Source of the DNA: Longimicrobiaceae bacterium
Lineage (GTDB): Bacteria > Gemmatimonadota > Gemmatimonadetes > Longimicrobiales > Longimicrobiaceae
Reading direction: 5' to 3'
Length of the DNA stretch: 64,000 nucleotides
Assembly: GCA_036375715.1 (NCBI GenBank)
Contig: DASVBS010000081.1
Location: 62,001 to 126,000 of the forward strand
Shown: positions 48,005 through 57,163 of the stretch, one piece after another
How the letters are laid out: the number at the start of each line of letters is the position of its first letter
How positions within the stretch are numbered: the first letter of the stretch is position 1
Notes under the pieces: model-generated
The model's database searches: none
What the model saw: only the letters and a program-made list of their open reading frames with translations
Told to the model about the DNA's origin: nothing
Position numbers and translations under genes: made by a program

Positions 48005-49675
48005 TCAGTAGAGCCTGAACCCGGGAGAAACCGGCACGACGTCGTACCCGATAAGCCAGGGACCGTAGGCGATAAGGATGAGCGCGATCGCGGCGGCGAC
48101 CCACACGCCCAGACGGTCGAGGGCCGGCTCCCACCCGGTCTGCGCTGGAGCGGTGAGGGTTCGAGACACCGGCACGTCGCGCGGAGCACCCTGCTGGCGG
48201 CCCGCCACGATCGTCAGACCGATGACCAGGAAGAAGAGCATCACGCCCGCGAACATGATGCTGCCGCCGACGCCGGTGAGGATCCCCGGCAGCCGCCAGG
48301 CCTCGCTCGAGTAGGTTGCTTCCGCCATGAAGGTCCGTCGCGGCATCCCCTCCAACCCCCCCGAGATCATCCCCCGAGCAAAGATGAGGAGGCCGATCGT
48401 ATACGTCCACGCGGATGCGAGGGCGAGTCGCCGGCTGAAGAGGGAGCGTCCAGTCAGGTAAGGGATCAGCCAGTACGCCACTCCCATGAAGGTGAGGGCG
48501 ACCGCGCTTCCCACCGTCATGTGAAAGTGGCCGGGCACCCAGGTGGTATTGTGGACCACCTGATTCATGGTGAAGCTGGCGTTGATCAACCCCGTCGCCC
48601 CGCCGAGCACGAAGGTGATCATCGCCAGCAGCTGCGCCACAACGGACGGATCACCCCAGGGCAACTTACGGATCCAGCCCAGCAGCCCTCGCCCGCCCGC
48701 GCGCCTGCCGCCGATCTCCAGCGCCGCCATCACCGAAAAAGCGGTGGCGAGGCTGGGGAAGAAGACACCAAACGTCAGCACGCCGTGAATGGCCTTCATC
48801 ACGTTGCTGATCCCCGGATCGGCGTACTGGTGATGGAATCCCGTGGGGATGGAGAGCAACAGGAAGAGGATCCACACGATCCGCGTGTAGGAATCGCTGA
48901 TCAGCACGCCTCCCACCTGCCGCGGAATCAGGGCATACCAGGATACGTATGCGGGTAGCAACCAGGCATATACGATCGCATGTCCGGTGAACCAGAAGAG
49001 GGTCCGCGTGAGCAGCGGATCCACCTCCGCGCGAAGGCCCAATGTCCAGGGGAGAAGGAAGACCAGGAACTCCACCGCAATGGGGATGGAGGCGAGCAAC
49101 CACATCAGGTACGAGGTCACGGAGATGTACCCGAGCAACGGGATCCGCTGACCGGGGTGCTCCCGCCTCCATCCCCTGAGCGCGATGAGCATGTTCGCCA
49201 GCGCCAGCCAGGTGCTGACGACCACGAGAGCCAGGCCCAGGTAGTAGGTCCAGTGCGCCTGCAGCGGTGCGTAGGAGGTGTACAGGACGCTGGCACGGTT
49301 CCCTACGACCGCGTAGATCACGAGGATGTTGCCGGCTACCAGGGCGGCAAGCGAGCTCCAGAGCAGGCCGCTGTGGAGCGGTCGAGCCAGAGCGCGCGCC
49401 GTCATCAAGGGCAGGAAAGCGTTGGAGAAGGAGAAGGTGAAGATGAGGACGTTGGCCACGCCGTGGGCCGTGAGTCCCTGATAGTACGTACGCAGCCCGG
49501 GGAACCACCCCAGGATGCTGATCCCCGCGTAGGAAAGGGCGTTGGCGAGGCCGTGGAAGACTCCGGCGATCAGAGCCGCATAGCCGATGTACACTGTCCA
49601 CCGCAGCACCCGCCGCTGTGCGGCAGGCAGATCGTAGCCCTCGGGATCGAGGACGATCGAGGTCAGAGAGGCCAT
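48005..49675 (-). CDS. Cytochrome c oxidase subunit I, ba3 (type B) family
   Basis: 556 aa with about 13 membrane helices; pumps protons while reducing O2 to water. Low-spin heme His in 'TAHGVANVLIFTFSFSNAF'; CuB site 'FWFTGHAIVYAWLLPAYVSW', where His and Tyr four residues on form the cross-linked pair; 'PTGFHHQYADPG' gives two more CuB His; 'VPGHFHMTVGSAVAL' carries heme ligands. The D-channel motif of type A is absent, as expected for ba3. Last gene of a four-gene operon (50684 to 48005) with subunit II 19 nt upstream. Confidence 0.94.
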   Translation of the reverse strand: MASLTSIVLDPEGYDLPAAQRRVLRWTVYIGYAALIAGVFHGLANALSYAGISILGWFPGLRTYYQGLTAHGVANVLIFTFSFSNAFLPLMTARALARPLHSGLLWSSLAALVAGNILVIYAVVGNRASVLYTSYAPLQAHWTYYLGLALVVVSTWLALANMLIALRGWRREHPGQRIPLLGYISVTSYLMWLLASIPIAVEFLVFLLPWTLGLRAEVDPLLTRTLFWFTGHAIVYAWLLPAYVSWYALIPRQVGGVLISDSYTRIVWILFLLLSIPTGFHHQYADPGISNVMKAIHGVLTFGVFFPSLATAFSVMAALEIGGRRAGGRGLLGWIRKLPWGDPSVVAQLLAMITFVLGGATGLINASFTMNQVVHNTTWVPGHFHMTVGSAVALTFMGVAYWLIPYLTGRSLFSRRLALASAWTYTIGLLIFARGMISGGLEGMPRRTFMAEATYSSEAWRLPGILTGVGGSIMFAGVMLFFLVIGLTIVAGRQQGAPRDVPVSRTLTAPAQTGWEPALDRLGVWVAAAIALILIAYGPWLIGYDVVPVSPGFRLY

Positions 49676-49694
49676 GCTTGCGCGCGAATCAGAA

Positions 49695-50237
49695 TCAGTG
49701 AGTGGCCAGGTGGGCGGCGCCTCCGTCGCTCGCAGACGCAGTCTGCACGAGCGGGATGTCGGTTCCGGGTTCTTCCACCAGCACCCGACCGTACATCACG
49801 TGGTGACCGAGGCCGCAGTATTCGTGGCAGAGTAGCAGGTGCTCCCCCGGTTCGGAGAACCGGTAGGTATTCCGGGAGATCTGACCCGGTATCAGCATCA
49901 GATTGAGCCGCGTGCCCTCGATGTGGAAGCCGTGAATCACGTCCGCGCTGGTGGCCGTGAAGGTGATCTCGGCGCCCGCGGGCACCCGGATGTCCGCCGG
50001 GTGAAAGCTCCATGCGCGCCCGACCACCACCACCTCGTATTGCCCTTCGCCACGCTGGTAGACTCCCGGCCGGTCGAAGGGCGGCGTCGTGGCGACCTCG
50101 GCAGGATCGATGCGTCCGGCCTCTCCCGGCAGGTGAAGCCCGTGCACCACGGTGGCGTAGACGAGCGCCAGGGCGCATGCCGCCAGCACGAAGATTCCCA
50201 CGGTGAGAAATGCCTTTTCGTAAACGTGGATCTTCAT
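49695..50237 (-). CDS. Cytochrome c oxidase subunit II (CuA), ba3 type
   Basis: 180 aa. A single N-terminal membrane anchor ('KAFLTVGIFVLAACALALVY') and a periplasmic cupredoxin domain. CuA ligands: His in 'ATSADVIHGFHIEG', and 'LLLCHEYCGLGHHVMYG' providing Cys, Glu, Cys, His and Met. One transmembrane helix and the short length are typical of ba3 oxidases. Accepts electrons from cytochrome c. Confidence 0.95.
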   Translation of the reverse strand: MKIHVYEKAFLTVGIFVLAACALALVYATVVHGLHLPGEAGRIDPAEVATTPPFDRPGVYQRGEGQYEVVVVGRAWSFHPADIRVPAGAEITFTATSADVIHGFHIEGTRLNLMLIPGQISRNTYRFSEPGEHLLLCHEYCGLGHHVMYGRVLVEEPGTDIPLVQTASASDGGAAHLATH

Positions 50238-50244
50238 CCTCTCC

Positions 50245-50427
50245 TCACCGCTCGAGCAGCCGGACGTAGAGAATGATCCAGATCGCCGCGATGATCATGA
50301 GGATGATCATCACGAGAAAGAGCGTTCCCGTGGTGGTCGGCTCCTCCTCGGGCAGGAGCTCGGTATCCGCCGGATCGCTGGAGCCCGTGGCCGGAATGAG
50401 GCCGGCCTCGTCCTGATCGTCTCGCAT
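50245..50427 (-). CDS. Small oxidase subunit, IIa-like
   Basis: 60 aa. Acidic Pro-rich N-terminus then one membrane helix 'TLFLVMIILMIIAAIWIILY'. Position immediately before subunit II, and the length, match the single-helix subunit IIa of ba3 oxidases. ATG 50427 overlaps the previous stop by one nucleotide (TGATG), with GGGAGG upstream. Confidence 0.8.
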   Translation of the reverse strand: MRDDQDEAGLIPATGSSDPADTELLPEEEPTTTGTLFLVMIILMIIAAIWIILYVRLLER

Positions 50428-50684
50428 CACGGCCTCCCGGTTCGAAGGCTCTCACGGTCTTCGTCCCAGCTCTGCACGGTACGCCCCATGACCCGCAGCA
50501 GGAGATAGAAGAGAATGCCCGCAGGCAGGAGGCCGACCAAACGCCAGGGCCGCACGATCCCCGCGAAGAGCAGGTTCAGGGTATCCCAGAGGAAAGCAAC
50601 GAGCGGGGTGCCCAGGAGGATGAACAGCGCGATCCCGACCACGGGCCCCCACGTCCGGCGGGGAAGGGGGTTCTCGAGATTCAC
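50427..50684 (-). CDS. Two-helix membrane protein, first gene of the oxidase operon
   Basis: 85 aa. Two hydrophobic helices ('WGPVVGIALFILLGTPLVAF' and 'LVGLLPAGILFYLLLRVMG') with an acidic Arg-rich tail. I do not recognise a family. Coupled to the IIa-like gene by a 1-nt overlap, so it is probably an oxidase assembly factor or accessory subunit. Confidence 0.75.
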   Translation of the reverse strand: MNLENPLPRRTWGPVVGIALFILLGTPLVAFLWDTLNLLFAGIVRPWRLVGLLPAGILFYLLLRVMGRTVQSWDEDRESLRTGRP

Positions 50685-50789
50685 GGTTCACAAACCTTGA
50701 GAGCAGCAGAGAAAACTGCTCCCCAGAGCGCGGCAAAAACCGTGCAGCGCGGGCGGCGGGGGGGTGCGGGGGAGGAAGGCGGGGCGGGA

Positions 50790-50818
50790 GGGATTACGAA
50801 TTACGAATTACGAATTAC
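50790..50818. repeat. Tandem GAATTAC heptamers, copy 2
   Basis: GGGATTAC plus three GAATTAC units, identical over 29 nt to 9242-9270. Confidence 0.8.
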
Positions 50819-50891
50819 GGACGAGTGTTCACAGGGTCAGGACAACGCAAGAGAGCAGAGAACGAGCCGATATCTCCTGAGGACGCCCTAG

Positions 50892-50922
50892 GTAATTCGT
50901 AATTCGTAATTCTTCGTAATTC
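50892..50922. repeat. Inverted GAATTAC array (GTAATTC x4)
   Basis: Four GTAATTC units (three contiguous, then TTC and a fourth). Reverse complement of copy 2, so 50790-50922 could form a stem of about 26 bp around a 73-nt loop, placed upstream of the oxidase operon and downstream of the dehydrogenase gene. Confidence 0.8.
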
Positions 50923-50935
50923 GTCGTATGGAGCA

Positions 50936-51805
50936 TCAGCTCCGAAACTGCTCGACCACCGCTGCCATGTCCCGCTCGCCGTGGCCAGCCTCAGCGCCGC
51001 GCTCCATCACCCGCTGGGCGGCTGGCGCAGTCTCGAGCTCGACACCCACCCGACGCGCCTCGCCGGCCGCGTAGCGCAGGTCCTTCGCCATCAGCTTGAG
51101 CGCGAAACGCGGATCGTAGTCGCGGGTCGCCATGCGCTCACCCACCTGCTTGATGATCGGGCTCGCGCACGCGCCGTTCAGTAGCATGTTGATCGCGCGC
51201 TCCCGGTCGAGGCCGGCTCGCTCCACCATGGCGAAGGCTTCGGCCATGGAGGCCACCTGCACACCGCACAGGAAGTTGTTGACCAGCTTCAGCGTCGCTC
51301 CGCTGCCCGCTGGACCGACGTACAGGATCTCCCGCGCCATCGGCTCGAGCACCGGTCGCACTCTCTCCAGCACCTGCGTCTCACCCCCGACCAGGAAGAG
51401 CAGCTGTCCCCCGGCCGCCTGGTCGCGACTGCCGGTGACCGGCGCATCGAGAACCTCCACCTGACGGCTCGCCGCCGCCGACCGCAGCTCGCGCAACCAC
51501 TCGAGCGACACCGTGCTCGATTCGACCGCCACCGAGCCCGGCGACATTGCCGCCAGCGCCCCGTTCTCGCCGAGCCACACTGCCCGCGCCGCGACGTCGT
51601 CGGAGACCATGCTGACCACCACCTCCGCCCCCTCCGCCGCCTCCGCCGGTGTGGCGGCGACCCGGGCCCCTTCCCGCCCCAGCTCCTCCGCCTTGCCTCG
51701 GCTCCGGTTATAGACGACGGGCTCGTAACCGGCACGCAAAAGGTTCCGTGCCATTCCGGAACCCATGATGCCGAGCCCGAGAATGGCTACCTTTGTCTCG
51801 CGCAT
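50936..51805 (-). CDS. Beta-hydroxyacid dehydrogenase (3-hydroxyisobutyrate dehydrogenase family)
   Basis: 289 aa. N-terminal NAD(P) fold: 'VAILGLGIMGSGMARNLLRA' with GxGxxG; 'DAPVTGSRDQAAGGQLLFLV' substrate loop; 'GSGATLKLVNNFLCGVQVAS' carrying catalytic Lys, then the helical C-terminal domain. Family members oxidise 3-hydroxyisobutyrate, tartronate semialdehyde or related acids. It could serve the acid-sugar pathway of the neighbouring locus, e.g. tartronate semialdehyde reduction, but that is inference. ATG 51805 is chosen (51808 also possible); AGGGGTG lies upstream. Confidence 0.9.
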   Translation of the reverse strand: MRETKVAILGLGIMGSGMARNLLRAGYEPVVYNRSRGKAEELGREGARVAATPAEAAEGAEVVVSMVSDDVAARAVWLGENGALAAMSPGSVAVESSTVSLEWLRELRSAAASRQVEVLDAPVTGSRDQAAGGQLLFLVGGETQVLERVRPVLEPMAREILYVGPAGSGATLKLVNNFLCGVQVASMAEAFAMVERAGLDRERAINMLLNGACASPIIKQVGERMATRDYDPRFALKLMAKDLRYAAGEARRVGVELETAPAAQRVMERGAEAGHGERDMAAVVEQFRS

Positions 51806-52051
51806 CATTCACCCCTGGTTCAGTTTCTGACCTCTGTCTCCCGATGGTCTCCCGATCCGAAGTTGCCATTGTAGATCGCGACCGCCCCGAGTGCCAGGCA
51901 ACCGACTCGCGCGGCACGCCCCGCCCCGTCGCCCATCGCATCAACGCCGTCAGCTTAGGTCCGGTAGATCAAAGGCGCGCCTCCGATATTGGATCGTTCG
52001 ATCTATAAACGGACGAGTCGAAGCCCCTGCGGATATTCCCACGGGATCCGA

Positions 52052-52633
52052 CTATGGTTCGATCAGCGACAGGGCCACGAGAGCCGCGTCATGGAGGCGG
52101 TCGGCATCGGGCGCCTTCGCCATGACACGGATCCCCTGGAGAAAGGTCAGGATGAACCGGGCCGCGCTCTGAGGCTTGACCCCTTCGGCCAGCTCTCCCT
52201 GCGCCCGCGCCCGCATGAACGTCGAAGTGAGCGCGGCCTCCAGCTTATCCCAGCTCGACTCGACCAACCTCGCCATCGTCCGGTCCTCGGGGAGCAGCTC
52301 GGTGGCCGTGTTGACCACCAGGCAACCCTTCCGGGAGGCATCGTGGATCGACTCTTCCACGTACTGGTGGACCAATTGCCGGATGGCGGGCAGCACGGGG
52401 CCAGGTCGGGAAAGTAACTCCAGCGGATCCAGGCCGCGCGTCTCGAGGTACCGCTGGAGCGCCAGTCGGTAGAGCTCGCGCTTGTCGCCGAACGTCGCGT
52501 ACAGGCTGGCGCGGCCGATCCCGAGATGACCCGTGAGCATCGCCAATGAGGTGCCCTCGTAGCCGTGCTCCCAGAACAGCTCCATCGCGGCATCCAGCGC
52601 CGCATCGGGGTCGAACTCCTTGGGTCGAGCCAT
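52052..52633 (-). CDS. TetR-family transcriptional regulator
   Basis: 193 aa. HTH 'TSLAMLTGHLGIGRASLYAT' followed by 'FGDKRELYRLALQRYLET', the TetR_N pattern. The ligand domain resembles the AcrR/YxaF type with C-terminal helices 'SAARFILTFLQGIRVMAKAP'. Upstream (plus coordinates about 52645-52675) the minus strand shows TTGACT with an 18-nt spacer to TAACGT, a weak promoter. Position between the dehydrogenase and the glycan locus suggests control of one of them. Confidence 0.88.
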   Translation of the reverse strand: MARPKEFDPDAALDAAMELFWEHGYEGTSLAMLTGHLGIGRASLYATFGDKRELYRLALQRYLETRGLDPLELLSRPGPVLPAIRQLVHQYVEESIHDASRKGCLVVNTATELLPEDRTMARLVESSWDKLEAALTSTFMRARAQGELAEGVKPQSAARFILTFLQGIRVMAKAPDADRLHDAALVALSLIEP

Positions 52634-52910
52634 GAGAATACGTTAAGCGATTCTATACCGATCAGTCAAGAACGCTCAGCACCCGAATGCGGGCAACTCC
52701 CACTGGAGTCCCCTGCGCCTGCAAGCCCCGCAGGCGGATTCGCCGCGGGGCTTGGTCTCCGTTCCGTCCCGCCCGCTCGAGCCGACCCGGATCTGCTCAC
52801 TCGACCTAACCGGGGCGGTCAACCGACGACACCGCCGCGGCGGCAGAGGCATCGAGCAACTCCGCTCGCCGGGTCTGGCGCTCTTCACCGCCGCGCCCGG
52901 CGAGCGGGCA

Positions 52911-54083
52911 TCACTCGATGACCTCGAACTCCCGCAACGCGTCCTCGTCGATCTCGATTCCCAGGCCGGGACGATCATCGTCGAGCTCGATGAAGCCCTC
53001 CCGTGCTCGCGGCTCGCCCTTGCACAGGTACCAGAACAGCTCGTTGCCGACCTCGACCTCCACGGGCGGAAAGTACTCAGCCATGGGGGAGTTCAGGCTG
53101 GCCATTACCACGTGGTAATTGTGCATCTGCCCGGCGTGCGGGATGACCGGAACCGAGTACGCTTCACCCAGCGCCGAGATCTTGCGCGCCTGCGAGATCC
53201 CACCCACCCGGTTGGTGTCGAACTGGATGTAGTCCACCGCCCGCCCCTCCAGCAGCTCGCGAAAGCCGTGCAGGGTGAACTCGTGCTCGCCACCTGCGAT
53301 GGGGATCCGGCTGACGCGACGCAGCTCGGTGTACCCATGGATGTCGTCGGGAATGACCGGCTCCTCCAGCCAGCGCAGATTGAAGGGCTCCAGCAGGGGG
53401 AGCATCCGGCGGGCGTAGTCGAGGTTCCAGCCCATGTACGCATCGGCCATGATGTCGATCTCATCCCCCACCGTCTCCCGCACTGTGCGCACGAGGTCCA
53501 CGTTGCGCTGCATCCCCGCTGCCCCATCCGCCGGCCCCCAGCCGAAGCGGAGCTTCATCGCCCGGTACCCTTCGTCGCGGTAGCGCGCCGCCTCTTCCGC
53601 CAGCTCGTCCAGCGGCACGCTGTACAGACGGCTGGCGTAGACCGGGATGCGATCCTTGGTGCGCCCGCCCAGCAGTCGATACACCGGCTGTCGGGCCGCT
53701 CTCCCCAGCAGGTCCCAGATCGCGATGTCGACCGCGCTGATGGCGACCATGCCGATCCCCTTGCGGCCGAAGGCCATGGTGCGGCGATACATGTGCTGCC
53801 AGAGGAACTCCACGTCCCAGGGATTCTGGCCGAGCAGCACCGGCTTCAGGTACAGGTCGATGATCTGCTTGCTGACGCGCGGCGCGAGGGCGGCGTTGCC
53901 GATCCCCACGTTACCATCGCTGGCGAAGACCTCAACCACCAGCCAGCCATGAAAGGTGAAGGTGCTCATCGTCGCCTCGGAGCGCGTGAGCAGGTCCATC
54001 GGGTTGGTGCAGAAGTGCGGCGGCAGTTCTGCAGTCTTGCCGCGCCACTCCACCACGCGAGTGCGAATCTCGGTGATCTTCAC
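52911..54083 (-). CDS. Enolase-superfamily acid-sugar dehydratase, L-rhamnonate-dehydratase-like
   Basis: 390 aa. Mandelate-racemase/muconate-lactonizing fold. Metal ligands are suggested by 'MADAYMGWNLDYARRM' (Asp), 'RWLEEPVIPDDIHGY' (Glu) and 'PIAGGEHEFTLHGF' (Glu); the base dyad by 'IQFDTNRVGG' (Asp) and 'VIPHAGQMHNYH' (His). The GGEHE and PHAG blocks and the N-terminal 'ATMSTFTFHGWLVVEV' segment resemble L-rhamnonate dehydratase (RhmD). It removes water from an acid sugar to give a 2-keto-3-deoxy acid; the exact substrate is unproven. Start is GTG 54083 (AAGGAG 7 nt upstream), overlapping the MFS gene by 4 nt. Confidence 0.85.
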   Translation of the reverse strand: MKITEIRTRVVEWRGKTAELPPHFCTNPMDLLTRSEATMSTFTFHGWLVVEVFASDGNVGIGNAALAPRVSKQIIDLYLKPVLLGQNPWDVEFLWQHMYRRTMAFGRKGIGMVAISAVDIAIWDLLGRAARQPVYRLLGGRTKDRIPVYASRLYSVPLDELAEEAARYRDEGYRAMKLRFGWGPADGAAGMQRNVDLVRTVRETVGDEIDIMADAYMGWNLDYARRMLPLLEPFNLRWLEEPVIPDDIHGYTELRRVSRIPIAGGEHEFTLHGFRELLEGRAVDYIQFDTNRVGGISQARKISALGEAYSVPVIPHAGQMHNYHVVMASLNSPMAEYFPPVEVEVGNELFWYLCKGEPRAREGFIELDDDRPGLGIEIDEDALREFEVIE

Positions 54084-55378
54084 GGGGCGACTCCTTGAGC
54101 GACGGGCTGACTCAGCCGCACCTCGATCGGGCGTACCTTGCGAATGGTCGCCAGGATCAGCAGGAAGGCGAGCACGTGAAAGGTGCTGACGGCGGCGAAG
54201 ACGGGCCCGTAGCCGGTGCCGGCGTCGAGCATCCGCCCCGCGACCATGTTGAAGACCACACCCCCCATCGCTCCCCCGAAGCCGACCAGACCCGCCACCG
54301 AGGCGACCACACGGCGCGGGAAGATGTCCGTCGGCAGGATCATGACCAGGGTGGACCAGGCCTGCTGGCCAAAGAAGGCGATGCTGAAGAGGACGATGGT
54401 GAGCTGGATCGGTGAATAGGTGACGAAGATGATGAGCGGCATCAGCGCCGCGCTCAGCCCCAGCGTGAGCTTGCGCGAGAAATCGACGGACCGCCCCCGG
54501 TTCAGCAGCCAGCTGGAGAACCAACCCGCCAGCATAGCCCCGACCCCCGCCGCGGCGTACGGAATCCAGGCGAAATAGCCCACCTGGTTGGTGTCGAAGC
54601 CGCGCACGTCGTAGAGGTATTTGGGCAGCCAGAAGAGATAGAAGTACCAGGCGGCATCGCTCAGGAACTTGCCGATCACCAGCCCCCACGTCTGCGGATA
54701 GGCGAACAGACGAAGCCAGGGGATGGCGGCTTCAGCCTGCGCAACTTCGTCCGCGGTCCCGGCCAACTCCGCGCGCTCCGCTTCGGAGAGCCGGGGATGA
54801 ACTGCCGGCGGGTGGTAATCGCGCAGCCACCACGCCGTCCAGAGGAGGCCGGAGGCACCGGTGACCACGAAGACCCAGCGCCAGTTGGAGAGGTTGAGGA
54901 TCAAAGCGATCAGCGGCGGGGCGGCGACCGCACCGATGGCCGTGCCCGCGTTGATCATCCCCATGGCCGAAGAGCGCTGGTTCACGGGGAACCACTCGGC
55001 CACCGCCTTGGTCGCCGCGGGGAACCCGCCACCCTCCCCCATGCCGAGGAGAAAGCGGCTCGCGGCCAGCGCCAGGAATCCGGTTGCCAGCCCGTGGGAG
55101 GCACAGGCCAGGGACCACCAGACCATGATGACGAAGAAACCGCGGCGCGTCCCGAGCGCGTCCACCAGGCGACCGCCACCCGCGTACATCAGCGCGTAGG
55201 CGACCAGGAAGGCGGCGTTCAGCGTCGAGAACTGCGTGTTGGTGATGGGGATGTCTTCCTGCACGGCGGCAATGGCGACCGCCAGTGTCTGCCGGTCCAG
55301 GTAGCTGATCCCGATCGCCACAGTGAGCAGAATCGCGATCTGCCAGCGGAAGGACCCGTCCTTGGTCAGTGCAGTCAT
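54080..55378 (-). CDS. MFS transporter, hexuronate/anion-cation symporter type
   Basis: 432 aa, 12 membrane helices. 'GISYLDRQTLAVAIAAVQED' and 'GGGFPAATKAVAEWFPVNQR' with 'SSAMGMINAGTAIGAVAAPP' are typical of the ACS family (ExuT, GarP, DgoT). These bring hexuronates or aldonates into the cell. It overlaps the GH39 stop by 4 nt (ATGA) and the dehydratase start by 4 nt (GTGA), so the three are made together, consistent with import of the acid sugar that the dehydratase consumes. Confidence 0.92.
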   Translation of the reverse strand: MTALTKDGSFRWQIAILLTVAIGISYLDRQTLAVAIAAVQEDIPITNTQFSTLNAAFLVAYALMYAGGGRLVDALGTRRGFFVIMVWWSLACASHGLATGFLALAASRFLLGMGEGGGFPAATKAVAEWFPVNQRSSAMGMINAGTAIGAVAAPPLIALILNLSNWRWVFVVTGASGLLWTAWWLRDYHPPAVHPRLSEAERAELAGTADEVAQAEAAIPWLRLFAYPQTWGLVIGKFLSDAAWYFYLFWLPKYLYDVRGFDTNQVGYFAWIPYAAAGVGAMLAGWFSSWLLNRGRSVDFSRKLTLGLSAALMPLIIFVTYSPIQLTIVLFSIAFFGQQAWSTLVMILPTDIFPRRVVASVAGLVGFGGAMGGVVFNMVAGRMLDAGTGYGPVFAAVSTFHVLAFLLILATIRKVRPIEVRLSQPVAQGVAP

Positions 55379-57111
55379 CGGCCGGTCCCTCGGCTGTCAT
55401 CCTCCCATTCCAGCCGCAGCAGGGAGACGGCCTGTCGTGGAAGTGGGAACTCCAGTACCGCCACGCCGTTCTCGACCTTCACCCAACGGGGCGCTCCCAG
55501 CATCTCCAGCTTCCCGGCGCGCTCCAGCTCCGCGTACTGCCCGCGGGATACCTGCTGAGGCGAGCCCATGCTCAGCCACTTCGTGTACGAGTTGCTGTGC
55601 TCCTGATCGATGCGGTAGTGGTGGAGCAACACCCGCTCGGCCGGGATATTTCGGATGGCGATGCGCACTGGCGCGTCCGGAGCGGGCAGGTCGTCGTCGT
55701 GATAGTTCCACACCATCACCGCCGCTTCGCGCTCCTTGCGGCTGGCCAGCGCGCTGATGTCGGGCCGATCTCCGCGCACGCCGTTCTCGATGATCTCGCG
55801 CGCGTTCATGCTGTTCCCCTGCACCGCCACCCGGTCGCCCCCCATCATCCCGAACATCCGGAAGACGTTCAGCACGGGCTTGCCCACGCCGTTCGTCGCC
55901 ATCTCCCGGAAGCCGTCGAACCAGGGGACGTTCTCGAAGGTGAACGACCAGCTCGTCGCACCCTCGAAGTTGACCCCGTGCTGATCCGCGAGCTCGTACA
56001 TTCGCGCAAAGGAAGCGGCAGTGTAGCTCGAGTACATCGTGCCGTTCCGATACGCGTTCTGCCGTGATCCCGATGCAACGGAGCAGGCGGCGCAACCCTC
56101 CGGATCCGCCTCACCGATGATCACCGGGAGGTCGGCGAACTCCGGGAACGAGCGGATGATCTCGAAAAAGCGATCGATGCTGCGCAGCTCGGGCGCCATG
56201 TTGGTGCGGACCCGGCCGTCGACGAAGGAGGGCGAACCCTTCGCGTGGAAACTGATGAAGTCGAGCGGGGAGCCGCGTTCTCCGGTGACGTAGTTCGTAC
56301 CGCTACGCACATGCTCGAGGAAGGTCCGCATCAGACGGTATCCGCCGCCGGTCACGGTGGGCCCGCCTATGCGAGCAGTGGGTAGGGCCCGCTTCACGGC
56401 GTCGGCCGTATAGTCGTACAGCTTCAGGTACTCCTCGTCGGTGCCCTGCCAGTAGGCGATGTCCGGCTCGTTCCACAGCTCCCACCACCAGCTCTCCACC
56501 TCCTCCCGTCCGTAACGCTCGACCGAGTGGCGAACCCACTGGTAGACGAGCTCCGCCCACTTCTCGTAGTCCGTCGGAGGGTACGCCCAGCCAGTGTAGA
56601 TCTCGTTGTACGGATCGCCCGGCTGCCAGTGGTGCCGATAGGGCTCCGGGTGCGTGCTGAGCGCCTTTGGCATGAAGCCGATCTCCATGAGCGGCTTCAT
56701 GCCCCGCTCGACCCAGGTGTCCACGATGCTGTCCACGAAGGTCCAGTCGTAGACGGGGTTGCCCTGTTCGTCCTCGGTGTAGGCGTTGGTGGAGCCCCAT
56801 TTGAAGGCGGAGGGAGGACCCTCGTGCGTGTTGAGCATGTTGTGCGCACGGACGTGCACGGCAACCGGGCTCAGCTCGGAGAACTCCGTGAGCAGCTTCT
56901 TCCCCTCCCAGCTATAGGTGTAGTTCGGTTCGTCGTACCCGATGTACGCCCACATCGGGTACATCTCGCCGATGCGCTGCTCGAGGTCCACCTCGAGGGT
57001 GTGAGGGGCCCCGGGGTTCGGCCACTGAGCGTCAGCGGGTATGGCCAGGCCACACAGCAGGGCGGCCACCAGAGAGCCGGTCGCTCTTCGATCGCGGATG
57101 GGTAAGGTCAT
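55375..57111 (-). CDS. GH39-type glycoside hydrolase, copy A
   Basis: 578 aa. Signal peptide 'SLVAALLCGLAIPADAQ'. GH39 (clan GH-A) barrel: 'MWAYIGYDEPNYTYSWEGKK', 'KPLMEIGFMPKALS', acid/base Glu in 'ESWWWELWNEPDIAYWQG', and nucleophile Glu in 'DLPVIIGEADPEGCAA'. The C-terminal beta domain ends in 'PLPRQAVSLLRLEWE'. GH39 includes beta-xylosidases, alpha-L-iduronidases and enzymes on galactosides or rhamnosides; the substrate cannot be assigned. Very close relative of copy B upstream. Confidence 0.88.
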   Translation of the reverse strand: MTLPIRDRRATGSLVAALLCGLAIPADAQWPNPGAPHTLEVDLEQRIGEMYPMWAYIGYDEPNYTYSWEGKKLLTEFSELSPVAVHVRAHNMLNTHEGPPSAFKWGSTNAYTEDEQGNPVYDWTFVDSIVDTWVERGMKPLMEIGFMPKALSTHPEPYRHHWQPGDPYNEIYTGWAYPPTDYEKWAELVYQWVRHSVERYGREEVESWWWELWNEPDIAYWQGTDEEYLKLYDYTADAVKRALPTARIGGPTVTGGGYRLMRTFLEHVRSGTNYVTGERGSPLDFISFHAKGSPSFVDGRVRTNMAPELRSIDRFFEIIRSFPEFADLPVIIGEADPEGCAACSVASGSRQNAYRNGTMYSSYTAASFARMYELADQHGVNFEGATSWSFTFENVPWFDGFREMATNGVGKPVLNVFRMFGMMGGDRVAVQGNSMNAREIIENGVRGDRPDISALASRKEREAAVMVWNYHDDDLPAPDAPVRIAIRNIPAERVLLHHYRIDQEHSNSYTKWLSMGSPQQVSRGQYAELERAGKLEMLGAPRWVKVENGVAVLEFPLPRQAVSLLRLEWEDDSRGTGR

Positions 57112-57163
57112 CCCGTTGTTCGGTTGAAGTCGGGGGAGGAGATCCTGGGAACCTGGCAGGGAT

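Noticed and set aside
47818-48189. Upstream extension of the B3/B4 gene into the oxidase region
   Set aside because: The frame is open but antisense to known coding sequence and reads as Arg/Pro/Ser noise; homology begins only after ATG 47817.
51992-52003. Palindrome GATCG-TT-CGATC downstream of the TetR gene
   Set aside because: Noted as a possible operator, but there is only one copy, it is made of GATC-type self-complementary sequence, and no partner site near the TetR start resembles it.
52107-52633. Opposite-strand frames across the TetR gene and its 3' flank
   Set aside because: No domain pattern; the TetR helix-turn-helix is clear on the minus strand.
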